Origin: Pedobacter cryoconitis
Lineage (GTDB): Bacteria; Bacteroidota; Bacteroidia; Sphingobacteriales; Sphingobacteriaceae
Length of the DNA stretch: 64,000 nucleotides
Assembly (NCBI RefSeq): GCF_003259615.1
Contig: NZ_QLLR01000020.1
Location: forward strand, 1-64,000
Direction of reading: 5' to 3'
In this document: positions 9,218 through 16,313 of the stretch, in pieces
Layout of the letters: each line of letters opens with the position of its first letter
Position numbering within the stretch: the stretch's first letter is position 1
Notes under the pieces: generated by a model
Told to the model about the DNA's origin: nothing
The model's input: only the letters and a program-made list of their open reading frames with translations
The model's database searches: none
Translations under genes and position numbers: made by a program

Positions 9218-10486
9218 TTAAAAGCTTTCAAGTTCACTAATATAATTGGGGGCAATTGTTGTTATTTCTTCATCATGAATTATAACTAGTGCTTCCTCAT
9301 AACTTATAGGAGAAACATGAAGTTTAGTAAGGATATCTATAGGAAATTCTGAAAGGATTGTACATTGAATATGTGTTATTAGTTTAAGTAAATCAGTGCA
9401 ATAAATAGACACATTATTAAACCCTCTTTCTTTGCTATATCTAGATGCTAAATTGCCACCACCACACACTTCTTTTACTGGACAGCTTAAGCATTTGGTA
9501 CACAGTTTAGTATGCCCAAAGTGATATAATTTCGCCAAATCTGTATCCATGGCTTCCTCAAAATCATTCGTAAGCACATTTGCACCTGCTTTTGTAAATG
9601 CATGACCACAAGATTTTAAATAATCTACGGCTTCTATTCCACCGTCAGTTTCAATTACAAGTAGCTCGCTTTCGTGATCACCTAACAAATCGGAGGGATA
9701 TATACCTCCAAATATGGCATTAATAATACCTGAAAACATTCTTATATCTGGACGATCTTTTTGCTGATACCAAGTATTGAAAACTGAAATTAACCAATCT
9801 CCATATGGCGTTTCATTTTTGAGATATGTTTTTTTAAGATCGTCGGATAATGTCTCGTAATTGTTGTAAGGGAAAAGAAAATCAATGCTTTGAACATTTA
9901 AGACACAAAAATGTAAAAATGTTTTAATAGGATCAGCATCATAATTGATGACTGATAGAATTCCAGGTTTCTTCTTTAGATCTAGACAGTTTTGAGCAGC
10001 TTCTAAACCTTTTACGACTTTGCTGTGCGTACCTTTTCCTTGATGATCAAGTCTGTATTTATCATGATCTTCAGGAAGACCATCCATACTAATCCCAACT
10101 TCAATATTTAACTTCGCGAATAATCGGCACCATTCATCAGTCAACATTATTCCATTTGTTTGAATGGCGTATATAGGTTGAACTTCAGGTAATAATTGTT
10201 CATTTGCAAGCTTAACGAAATGTCGATAAAAATCCATTCCTCCCAACATAGGCTCTCCCCCATGAAAGGCAAAAACAAATGTTTTGATATTATTTTTTAT
10301 ACAATTCTCCTTTGTTTTGATTATAGTGGCATTAACTACTTCATGACTCATAATTTTCGGCTGATTTTTATAAGTCTGATCTCCTAAGTTATACATATAA
10401 CAATACGAGCAGTTTATATTGCATCGACTGGCAACTTTTACCACCAAGGAAGTGCACTTTAATCTATCCTGTTTCAGATTTTGCAT
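9218..10486 (-). CDS. Radical SAM/SPASM peptide maturase A (cyclophane-type)
   Basis: A 422-residue paralogue of the neighbouring maturase. It has C22-x3-C26-x2-C29 (ASRCNINCSYCYMYN), FHGGEPML and the SPASM-type end CTKCLSCPVKEVCGGG, with a later YCTDLLKL. The family uses S-adenosylmethionine and iron-sulfur clusters to abstract hydrogen from a peptide beta-carbon and crosslink it. It is the first enzyme gene after the precursor, 114 bases away across a stem-loop. The conserved PKxMS stretch after the cluster motif matches FxsB-like enzymes rather than sactipeptide or PQQ enzymes. Both maturases end in LESF, which is worth noting because the precursor also ends in an acidic-Phe (QEF). Confidence 0.9.
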   Translation of the reverse strand: MQNLKQDRLKCTSLVVKVASRCNINCSYCYMYNLGDQTYKNQPKIMSHEVVNATIIKTKENCIKNNIKTFVFAFHGGEPMLGGMDFYRHFVKLANEQLLPEVQPIYAIQTNGIMLTDEWCRLFAKLNIEVGISMDGLPEDHDKYRLDHQGKGTHSKVVKGLEAAQNCLDLKKKPGILSVINYDADPIKTFLHFCVLNVQSIDFLFPYNNYETLSDDLKKTYLKNETPYGDWLISVFNTWYQQKDRPDIRMFSGIINAIFGGIYPSDLLGDHESELLVIETDGGIEAVDYLKSCGHAFTKAGANVLTNDFEEAMDTDLAKLYHFGHTKLCTKCLSCPVKEVCGGGNLASRYSKERGFNNVSIYCTDLLKLITHIQCTILSEFPIDILTKLHVSPISYEEALVIIHDEEITTIAPNYISELESF

Positions 10487-10559
10487 AAGTACTTATTTTG
10501 GTCATTAATAAATGAGTTTCTGGAAGTCTGTCAATAAGAATTCGTTGTCTTCATGAAAA

Positions 10560-10596
10560 GAAACAGGTGCCATCAAATGACAATGACACCCGTTTC
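10560..10596 (-). terminator. Attenuator-like stem-loop after the precursor gene
   Basis: On the minus strand a 14-bp stem (two G-U pairs, otherwise perfect; arms 10583-10596 and 10560-10573) begins 4 bases after the precursor stop and is followed by a T-rich run (tttctttt). A weak terminator here would give high precursor mRNA and lower maturase mRNA, a common design in RiPP operons. Confidence 0.75.
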
Positions 10597-10600
10597 AATG

Positions 10601-10792
10601 CTAAAATTCCTGGCTACTTTTTGAGAACGTAACATTACCATGTGCTTGCGTCCATGGCTCGAGCTCTGAGGCTCCTTTTCCGCCGATTACATTTTCGGCA
10701 ATAAACTTAACTGTTGGATTTGTCAATTCTGCAATTGAATCCTTAAGGATACAAGCATTTTCTTGAAGATTTAATCTAAACTTCTTTTCCAT
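10601..10792 (-). CDS. RiPP precursor peptide with GG leader
   Basis: A 63-residue peptide. The leader (1-38) is amphipathic and ends in ENVIGG, the cleavage signature for the C39 exporter. The predicted core, residues 39-63, begins KGASELEPWTQAHGN and ends TFSKSSQEF. It holds three aromatic/His-x-polar triplets (W47-T-Q49, H51-G-N53, F56-S-K58) of the kind that three-residue cyclophane maturases crosslink. One Cys (C14) lies in the leader only, which argues against a lanthipeptide or sactipeptide. It is the first gene of the operon, with an A-rich start region and a stem-loop directly after the stop. Precursor identity rests on size, GG motif and position; the modified residues are inference. 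Confidence 0.85.
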   Translation of the reverse strand: MEKKFRLNLQENACILKDSIAELTNPTVKFIAENVIGGKGASELEPWTQAHGNVTFSKSSQEF

Positions 10793-10860
10793 TTTAATAA
10801 ATTTTAAAATAAATTAAAATTCACATTTTGCTGTGAAACATGCACTGAAAGTTTAAAGTC

Positions 10861-10914
10861 CTACCAGACGACATCATGGTTTCCATGGGCCCCTTTTGCA
10901 AACCAATATTTTAA
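10861..10914 (-). pseudogene. Orphan core-like fragment of a second precursor
   Basis: On the minus strand this frame reads LKYWFAKGAHGNHDVVW and then TAG (10861-10863). Two TAA codons lie just upstream and there is no start codon or leader. It shares AHGN and an F-x-K triplet with the intact precursor (AHGNVTFSK), and lies 68 bases upstream of that gene on the same strand. It is best read as the 3' end of a lost precursor or a shuffled core segment. Too short for a statistical claim, but the local GC-rich patch stands out in AT-rich DNA. Confidence 0.5.
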
Positions 10915-10935
10915 TTATTATGTAATTATTATTTC

Positions 10936-10962
10936 TTTATAATCTTAAAAAAAGATTATAAA
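10936..10962. repeat. AT-rich perfect inverted repeat upstream of the RiPP operon
   Basis: Arms tttataatctt (10936-10946) and aagattataaa (10952-10962) pair perfectly around five A. It lies about 145 bases before the precursor start, where a regulator site or the end of an upstream transcript could be. No regulator gene is in the operon. Confidence 0.4.
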
Positions 10963-11683
10963 ATAAATATATATAATAAAGTTCGTGTATTATTATAAAT
11001 AATAGTTAAATTTGATTTTTTACGTAAATAACTACATTACCTTTGTTAATATGGTTATTGTATAGGTAAATGTTCTTTTTTTGGTGAATAGCCGATTAAT
11101 TATCTCGCAAAATCAATATAAATCTGTTATGTTTTTACTAAACTGGTCTTCCAATGTCCGATTGGTAAACATATTGATATTCCGGGAGCTAAAATCACCT
11201 GCTCAAATGGGGATAAATGTTTCTTTACCTTAGTGCGATATACCTCATTATAAAAGGAGATAGAAAGCTGATTAGTTCAAGTATTACTGGTCGGCTTTCA
11301 GGTTCTTCCCCAAATTGATGGTAAATACATTGAAAATTTAAGCGATAACGTTCTTGTCTATATTGATGTCACAATATAATACCCCATTTTTGCAAGTATG
11401 TAAATGTGCTGGTAGCTAATTACCTAATGAACCTTTTAATCTATTCGTAATGCCCGAAGCCAATAAATTAAGTGTGTGCCAGCAACATAATTTATTGGCT
11501 TCTTCAAATAGAAGAGCAAGCTAAATGTGTTTTCATCTTTTTCAGATTAGAGTTAAACAAAATTAGCGTTGTAGCTAAGGACAGTCAAGATGTTAATATT
11601 TTTAACTATCTGTAATGCAATTGATTACATTGTTTTCAATGAGTAGGATATCCGCCTGAATTGACTCACTGAATTAGATCTTT
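10963..11683. other. Long AT-rich gap without a recognisable gene
   Basis: No convincing coding region was found on either strand. A 15-bp perfect inverted repeat (11456-11470 with 11488-11502, gaagccaataaatta) could be a terminator or an IS end. A TACCTTTG box at 11038-11045 resembles a Bacteroidetes -7 element pointing right, but no gene follows. A short unassigned open stretch covers about 11277-11381 on the plus strand. The stretch looks like decayed island DNA. Confidence 0.4.
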
Positions 11684-11922
11684 GAACTGGCTAACCTCGC
11701 CAAATGGCATGAGAAGTTAGACAAACGGGGTTTAAAGCTTTCAATACTATTTCCAGGTCTATACAGACTCATTATCAAACGATATTGAACTACTTTGACC
11801 GCAGATCTACAAATGCACCAGCAGAATCCTTCAATGCAAAAATTAAGGCATTCAGGTCACAATTCAGAGGAGTCAAAAATATCGAATTCTTCCTTTTCAG
11901 GCTTACTCAACTCTATGCGTAA
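11684..11922 (+). pseudogene. Transposase remnant (ISL3/ISAon1-like C-terminus), frameshifted
   Basis: The end of a DDE transposase is readable in two frames. The first frame gives ELANLAKWHEKLDKRG; after the GGGG run near 11727-11730 the next frame gives FKAFNTISRSIQTHYQ and then RSTNAPAESFNAKIKAFRSQ, RGVKNIEFFLFRLTQLYA and TAA. The NAxxESFNAKIKAFRxQxRG signature is typical of the C-terminal region of this transposase group. The start, most of the catalytic domain and the intact frame are missing, so it is dead. It borders the right side of the island close to tRNA-Asp. Confidence 0.75.
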
Positions 11923-12012
11923 AGTCGAAAAAAACAACAGCGCTTCACAACTTTTGGTATTGATCCGGAATTACTCACTATTCATATGAGAAAAATTGAA
12001 TATTTCGGAGGG

Positions 12013-12070
12013 TCTATAAAACATTAAAAGCCTTCAATCTTACGATTAAAGGCTTTTAATGTTTTATAGA
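12013..12070. terminator. Long stem-loop downstream of tRNA-Asp
   Basis: Arms 12013-12032 and 12051-12070 are a perfect 20-bp inverted repeat (tctataaaacattaaaagcc), and pairing continues inward through a wobble to a 4-base loop. It lies 11 bases beyond the 3' end of tRNA-Asp and contains A/T runs on both sides, so it can serve as a bidirectional terminator for the tRNA transcript and the island side. Confidence 0.65.
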
Positions 12071-12081
12071 TTTACATCTTG

Positions 12082-12155
12082 CGGACCGGACGGGACTCGA
12101 ACCCGCGACCTCCGCCGTGACAGGGCGGCATTCTAACCAGCTGAACTACCGGTCC
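12082..12155 (-). tRNA. tRNA-Asp (GTC)
   Basis: The minus strand folds as a complete tRNA: acceptor GGACCGG pairs with CCGGTCC, the D arm is AGTTCAGCTGGTTAGAA, the anticodon arm is CCGCCCTGTCACGGCGG with anticodon GTC, and the T arm contains GGTTCGAGTCCC. The discriminator base is G and CCA is not encoded. Its 3' end faces the island, as expected for a tRNA-associated insertion site, but no second copy of the 3' end was found in the window. Confidence 0.97.
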
Positions 12156-12207
12156 GTTTCTCCCTTGCGGGGCTGCAAAGATAGAAAACAATAATTCAAA
12201 ACCAAAT

Positions 12208-13356
12208 CTATTTTTTCTTTTTTTTATTTTTCCTGTTTAACCAGATCATAAACCCGGTTACCGGTAAGCTCGCTGCAACTAAGCTGGCGATAAAAGCTAT
12301 AATTTTTCCGGGTAATCCTAAAATTGCACCCACATGAATATCATAATTCATTCCGATAAGCTTTTCACCCGCATTTTGCTCCTCATAATTTCTTCTATAT
12401 AGTAATTTTCCAGAATACTGATCAAATTGTAAAGCATCGGCATGATAATATGTTTCCTTCCCTTTTATCCCATATATATAAATCACACCATCGGTACCAG
12501 CAGCAGGAGAGACGTTTATTTTGTCTGCAACAGGTAACAAAACTTTGGCCTTATTAAATGCAATATCTATCGGATTCAATAAAATCGGAGCGGGTTTTGA
12601 CTTTACCTGCTTGATTTCAGGCGGCGTTATTGATCCCGAAGCAACCACATAAACTGTAGTCTGAAACCATTTAAAAGCGAATACCATACCCGTTAAGGCT
12701 AAAACCAGCGTAATCAGCATCACGTAAAATCCAGAGACATTATGGAGATCATAAACTACTCTTTTGAACCCCGCTTTCCATTTGACCTTAAAACTTTTAT
12801 TGATATTGGTTTTACTCCACTTTTTGGGCCACCACATGATCATGCCTGTAATGAGCATCAACACGAAGATCAATGTACTATAACCGACAATGTTTTGTCC
12901 GTAAGTATCATTTAATAATAAGCTCCAGTGAATGAATTTTACAATATTAAAGAAGTCGTATTTATAATCATGTAAGCCTGTAACCACTCCAGTATAAGGA
13001 TTAATAAAAATAGACTCATAATAATCAATTGATCCGAAGTAAGTTAATGCTTTTGGATCACCAGCCTTATAAGTCATGAACTCCCAAGCATGCTCCTGAT
13101 CTTTATAGGTCGTGGAGAAATTAATAGGGCGATCCTTACCCAATGCCTGTTCGGCCTTTTTTAAAAGGGTGCTATAAGGAAGCGTAACCGCCTGTGAAGG
13201 AGGCTTCACAAAGAATGTCTCTTTATGGATAAGATCTGAGATCTCTTTTTGGAAAACAAACAAACAGCCGGTTATACTGACGATTAGTACAACCAGTCCG
13301 GTAATTAAACCTAACCAGAGATGTACCTGACCTATTATTTTGCGAAATCTTGTCAT
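12208..13356 (-). CDS. PepSY-associated transmembrane protein
   Basis: A 382-residue membrane protein beginning RKIIGQVHLWLGLITG, the first helix of the PepSY_TM family. Other helices lie near residues 140-165, 190-215 and 350-372. His residues occur in the first helix (HLWLGL), before the second (FIHWSLLL), in YDLHNVSGFY and in NYDIHVGAILGLPG, as in proteins that move electrons across the inner membrane for ferric reduction. In Bacteroidetes these are often linked to siderophore uptake. It stands alone here, with the tRNA downstream and a divergent region upstream. The family call is firm; the iron role is inferred. Confidence 0.85.
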   Translation of the reverse strand: MTRFRKIIGQVHLWLGLITGLVVLIVSITGCLFVFQKEISDLIHKETFFVKPPSQAVTLPYSTLLKKAEQALGKDRPINFSTTYKDQEHAWEFMTYKAGDPKALTYFGSIDYYESIFINPYTGVVTGLHDYKYDFFNIVKFIHWSLLLNDTYGQNIVGYSTLIFVLMLITGMIMWWPKKWSKTNINKSFKVKWKAGFKRVVYDLHNVSGFYVMLITLVLALTGMVFAFKWFQTTVYVVASGSITPPEIKQVKSKPAPILLNPIDIAFNKAKVLLPVADKINVSPAAGTDGVIYIYGIKGKETYYHADALQFDQYSGKLLYRRNYEEQNAGEKLIGMNYDIHVGAILGLPGKIIAFIASLVAASLPVTGFMIWLNRKNKKKKK

Positions 13357-13597
13357 TCGTATTTATAAGAAAGACATACGGTTTCAGACGTAAAAGTTAT
13401 CATTTATTGATTTTATTTTAAGGAAGATTAATTCTTCTGATTGCCGATTACACAATCTATTTAGACTCATTAAAAATTATGCAAATCAACAAATATTTGA
13501 TCTTAACATCAAATATTTTAACAATTCTTTTTCATTTGAATAATTGAAACGGTATTCAGGCTTGTTTTTATGCTGATTTTAGTCAATATCTTACGAT
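13357..13597. other. Non-coding gap
   Basis: AT-rich spacer between the PepSY gene and the small open frame at 13598. It must hold the promoter of the PepSY gene. Nothing else could be identified. Confidence 0.4.
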
Positions 13598-13747
13598 ATG
13601 ATAAGATTATTGATATACGGAAACTATAGCTTTGCAGCGTTGAAAAGGGTAGGTTTTGATTACTACCTGAAATTTGACCATCAAACAAATAGGTTGGAAT
13701 TAATTATACAGGACAATGCGAAAACAGATCCGCTCTATAAGAGATAA
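13598..13747 (+). CDS. Hypothetical 49-residue protein
   Basis: ATG at 13598 opens a 49-codon frame ending TAA at 13747. The product starts MIRLLIYGNYSFAALKRVG and ends with a charged tail (TDPLYKR). No family was recognised and there is no signal peptide. It lies 56 bases before the outer-membrane protein gene on the same strand. A chance open frame of this length is possible, so the call is tentative. Confidence 0.3.
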   Translation: MIRLLIYGNYSFAALKRVGFDYYLKFDHQTNRLELIIQDNAKTDPLYKR

Positions 13748-13803
13748 TTTAATCGGATATTATATTTCTCTGCATTTCAAAATGTATTAGATTTGCTTAG
13801 AAT

Positions 13804-14388
13804 ATGAAAAGGATTTTAACTCTAAACCTGGCACTGCTTTTAGCGTGCGGTTTTTCAATCACTGCGAATGCTCAGGAAGCTACAAAAACTGCTGACGATG
13901 AGCCGCGATATAATTTCTCTCCTGCTTATGAGTTCCTGCGTTCCACGCATGGTAACTACTTTAACGGACCTTCATTCAAAGTAACCAGGAATCTTGAAAG
14001 CCGTTTTAAGCCAGGTATTGGAATTGGTTATGCTACAACAAAACTGCATTTCGATAACGCATTGCTGCTTCATAATATGAAACTAGTTCCGATTTATGCC
14101 AACTTAAGCTATGATTTTACGGGCAAATCTAAGTTTGAGCCTTTCGCTGAAGCTTCGGCAGGTATTTCTTTTCTCAGATATGACCGTGCCAGTGAAGCAG
14201 ATCCGTTAACAAGCCAGCGTATTAATGAAAGAGGATTATATCTGTACGGTGGTTTTGGTGTCCGTTATAAAGTGAACAAACATATTGCGCCTTATATATC
14301 GGCTGGTTTCAAAGGATTTAACAATACGCTTAATGACCTGGATATTAACCCGCATGGTATAACTTTCCAGGCAGGGGTGCGATTTTGA
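13804..14388 (+). CDS. Outer-membrane beta-barrel protein
   Basis: A 194-residue protein with a signal peptide (MKRILTLNLALLLACGFSITANAQ) followed by alternating aromatic/polar strands and a C-terminal ITFQAGVRF ending in Phe, as in small eight-strand outer-membrane barrels of the OmpA/OmpX-like group (porin_OmpL-like in Bacteroidetes). Function unknown; likely a surface structural protein. The next gene overlaps its stop codon by 4 bases. Confidence 0.8.
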   Translation: MKRILTLNLALLLACGFSITANAQEATKTADDEPRYNFSPAYEFLRSTHGNYFNGPSFKVTRNLESRFKPGIGIGYATTKLHFDNALLLHNMKLVPIYANLSYDFTGKSKFEPFAEASAGISFLRYDRASEADPLTSQRINERGLYLYGGFGVRYKVNKHIAPYISAGFKGFNNTLNDLDINPHGITFQAGVRF

Positions 14389-14969
14389 GTACTGCTGACG
14401 AACAGATAACACATCACAACAAGCGTTTCGAAAATATAAATTACGAAGATAAACACCTGGTCAGCCGTTATTTCGAAGGTTGTACCTTTCATAAATCAAC
14501 GATAAAAGGCTGTTTATTTGAAGATTGTACTTTCAATAACTGCACTTTTGAAGAGTGTGATATTTCACTTATTAAATTTAAAGATACTTTTATAAGTAAT
14601 TTAAATGTGGTGAACTGTAAAGCTATAGGTATACTTTGGTATGATACTTTAAATCCATTCTCCATCAATGCTAAAAACTCTATACTGAGTTACTCCAGTT
14701 TTTTTGGAAAGAATCTTAAGAAAATACAGCTTACGAACTGTATAGCAAGAGAAGTTGACTTTACGAGCTGTAATCTGAGTAGTGCTGATTTCACCGGGAC
14801 AGATTTTTTAGGCGCTACCTTTTCCGGTACTGACCTCAGGACGGCTAATTTTACAGCAGCACAAAATTATCATATCGATCCTTCAGGTAATAAGATTAAA
14901 GGTGCTGTTTTTCAATTGCCGGCTGCCATTTCTTTTTTAGATAGTCTGGGGATAAAAATAGTAGATTAA
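14385..14969 (+). CDS. Pentapeptide-repeat protein
   Basis: A 194-residue cytoplasmic protein with two blocks of pentapeptide repeats: CTFHK/CLFED/CTFNN/CTFEE at about 30-55 and CNLSS/ADFTG/TDFLG/ATFSG/TDLRT/ANFTA at about 128-160. Such repeats fold as a right-handed quadrilateral helix; relatives include Qnr and MfpA, which protect DNA gyrase. The length is near Qnr's (about 218) but the first block is separated by about 70 residues. The only start that keeps the frame is TTG at 14385, which overlaps the stop of the barrel gene, so translational coupling is likely. A gyrase role is not proven. Confidence 0.82.
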   Translation: MSTADEQITHHNKRFENINYEDKHLVSRYFEGCTFHKSTIKGCLFEDCTFNNCTFEECDISLIKFKDTFISNLNVVNCKAIGILWYDTLNPFSINAKNSILSYSSFFGKNLKKIQLTNCIAREVDFTSCNLSSADFTGTDFLGATFSGTDLRTANFTAAQNYHIDPSGNKIKGAVFQLPAAISFLDSLGIKIVD

Positions 14970-15004
14970 ATGATTCCTTAAAAAAGAATCAGCCATTCTA
15001 AAAA

Positions 15005-15070
15005 TGCAATGCCCCCGGAAGTGTTCAGGCCGGAATACTATCAAAGTCAGACAATTCCGGGGGCATTGCA
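15005..15070. terminator. GC-rich 16-bp inverted repeat between convergent genes
   Basis: Arms tgcaatgcccccggaa (15005-15020) and its perfect complement (15055-15070) surround a 34-base loop. It lies between the convergent pentapeptide and oxidoreductase genes, followed by short A runs. It could be a bidirectional terminator; the long loop also suggests a small dispersed palindromic repeat. Confidence 0.55.
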
Positions 15071-15098
15071 AAATTGACTGCCCTTTTTAAAAGATAAC

Positions 15099-15752
15099 TT
15101 AATAAGCAGCTGTAAAACGTTGTTTTACATGTTTTGCATTTTCCAATTCATCAATAATAGCAACAGCTAAATCTTCTACTGATAAGATACTTCTGCCATT
15201 TTCATCAAATACAGGGGTGTCCAGACTTATTCTATAAGTTCCCTGACGAACACCTGAAGTTTGAGGCCCCATTTCAAAAGCAGGACTAAAAAATGTCCAG
15301 TCTAAATCTTTTTCTTCTTTAATGATATTCAGGTAATCTCTGGCAGCAGTAGCACCAGGTTTATAAGCGGCAGGAAAATCTGGTGTGTCAACAGCTTGAA
15401 CACCAGTGGCAACCTCTAAACTTCCTGCACCACCAATAACAATATATCTTTTCACATCAGAAGCTTTAATGCCAGCCTGGATAGCCTTTGAACCCCTTAG
15501 GAATTCTTCGTAAATATCCGGGTTAGTCCATCCGGAATTATAGGCGCTGATTACGGCATCGTTTCCGTTTACTACTTTAGTTACCTGGGCAACATCCAGT
15601 ACGTCAGCCTTTTCAATTTTCAGATGATCATGGTGTACTGTGATTTTTTCAGGGTTTCTAACTACAGCAGTTACTTCATGACCTCTGTTTAATGCTTCTT
15701 TTAAGATTGCTGAACCTACAAATCCTGAGGCTCCGATTAAGACTATATTCAT
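15099..15752 (-). CDS. NAD(P)-binding oxidoreductase, NmrA/SDR-a type
   Basis: A 217-residue atypical short-chain dehydrogenase. It starts with MNIVLIGASGFVGSAI, the GxxGxxG dinucleotide fold, followed by VVRNPEK and ADVLD typical of NmrA-like NAD(P)-binding proteins. There is no clear YxxxK catalytic pair (a YKPGATAARDYL segment stands in that area), as in redox-sensing or flavin-reductase-like members. It ends just after the Rrf2-type regulator gene, 19 bases away on the same strand, a pairing common in Bacteroidetes. The regulator probably controls it. Confidence 0.85.
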   Translation of the reverse strand: MNIVLIGASGFVGSAILKEALNRGHEVTAVVRNPEKITVHHDHLKIEKADVLDVAQVTKVVNGNDAVISAYNSGWTNPDIYEEFLRGSKAIQAGIKASDVKRYIVIGGAGSLEVATGVQAVDTPDFPAAYKPGATAARDYLNIIKEEKDLDWTFFSPAFEMGPQTSGVRQGTYRISLDTPVFDENGRSILSVEDLAVAIIDELENAKHVKQRFTAAY

Positions 15753-15771
15753 GCGATTTTAATTTTATATT

Positions 15772-16188
15772 TTACGATACTGGTTTAAACTTTTCACCAA
15801 ACGCTTTCAGTGTTTTTTTCTCTAATTGACTGGTCAGCGAAAGTTCCGCCTCTGTATACAATTCATCCAGATGCTGATTAATCAGGCGGCCAACAATACA
15901 GGAAGGGTTTGGAGTGTTGGAACGGCCCAGCAGTGGAACAACACGTATAGCTTGATAAAGCTCTGACAATAGAATCTCTGCTGAAGGACGGGCAAGCGTA
16001 CAACCTCCGCCATTTCCCTCTTTGCTGGAAATAAACCCTAGTTTACGCAGGTTGCTGATTTCTTTTCGGACCAGCGCCGGATTCAGGTTAATACTACCCG
16101 CAATCCATTCTGAAGATAATCGCTCACCCTGAGCCAAATCAAGTAAAGTAAGGATATGTAAGGCAGTAGCAAACTTTGCGTTATTCAT
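15772..16188 (-). CDS. Rrf2-family transcriptional regulator
   Basis: A 138-residue winged-helix regulator starting MNNAKFATALHILTLLDLAQ, with LSSEWIAGSINLNPALVRKEISNLRKLGFI as the helix-turn-helix and GGGCTLARPSAEI as the wing. Only two Cys are present (about residues 63 and 98) rather than the three-Cys set of IscR/NsrR, so it probably lacks a [2Fe-2S] cluster and is closer to YwnA-type members. It precedes the oxidoreductase gene in a two-gene operon. Confidence 0.88.
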   Translation of the reverse strand: MNNAKFATALHILTLLDLAQGERLSSEWIAGSINLNPALVRKEISNLRKLGFISSKEGNGGGCTLARPSAEILLSELYQAIRVVPLLGRSNTPNPSCIVGRLINQHLDELYTEAELSLTSQLEKKTLKAFGEKFKPVS

Positions 16189-16273
16189 CTGTAATAATAA
16201 TTGTTACAGTACAAATGTATGTAAAAGAATTACTTAGTCAGATTTTCTCTGTCTTCTTTATGTAAAAATGAAA

Positions 16274-16313
16274 TTGACTGCTGCTTTGAAAGTTTGACTG
16301 CTACTTTGAAAGT
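16274..16313. repeat. Tandem 20-bp duplication at a gene end
   Basis: Two adjacent 20-base units (16274-16293 and 16294-16313) differ at one base. The right unit contains the last codons and stop of the retropepsin-like gene; the left unit repeats them with the stop changed (TAG to CAG on the minus strand). Confidence 0.75.

Noticed and set aside
10601..10792. Precursor as a lanthipeptide or sactipeptide
   Set aside because: The core has no Cys and no lanthionine synthetase gene is present; the only Cys is in the leader.
11795..11989. A 64-codon plus-strand frame starting ATG-free next to the transposase remnant
   Set aside because: It runs in another frame than the recognisable transposase sequence covering the same bases and has no family signature.
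12082..12155. att-site duplication of the tRNA-Asp 3' end at the left island border
   Set aside because: No copy of the tRNA 3' end was found in positions 1-617 or elsewhere in the island; the true border may lie outside.
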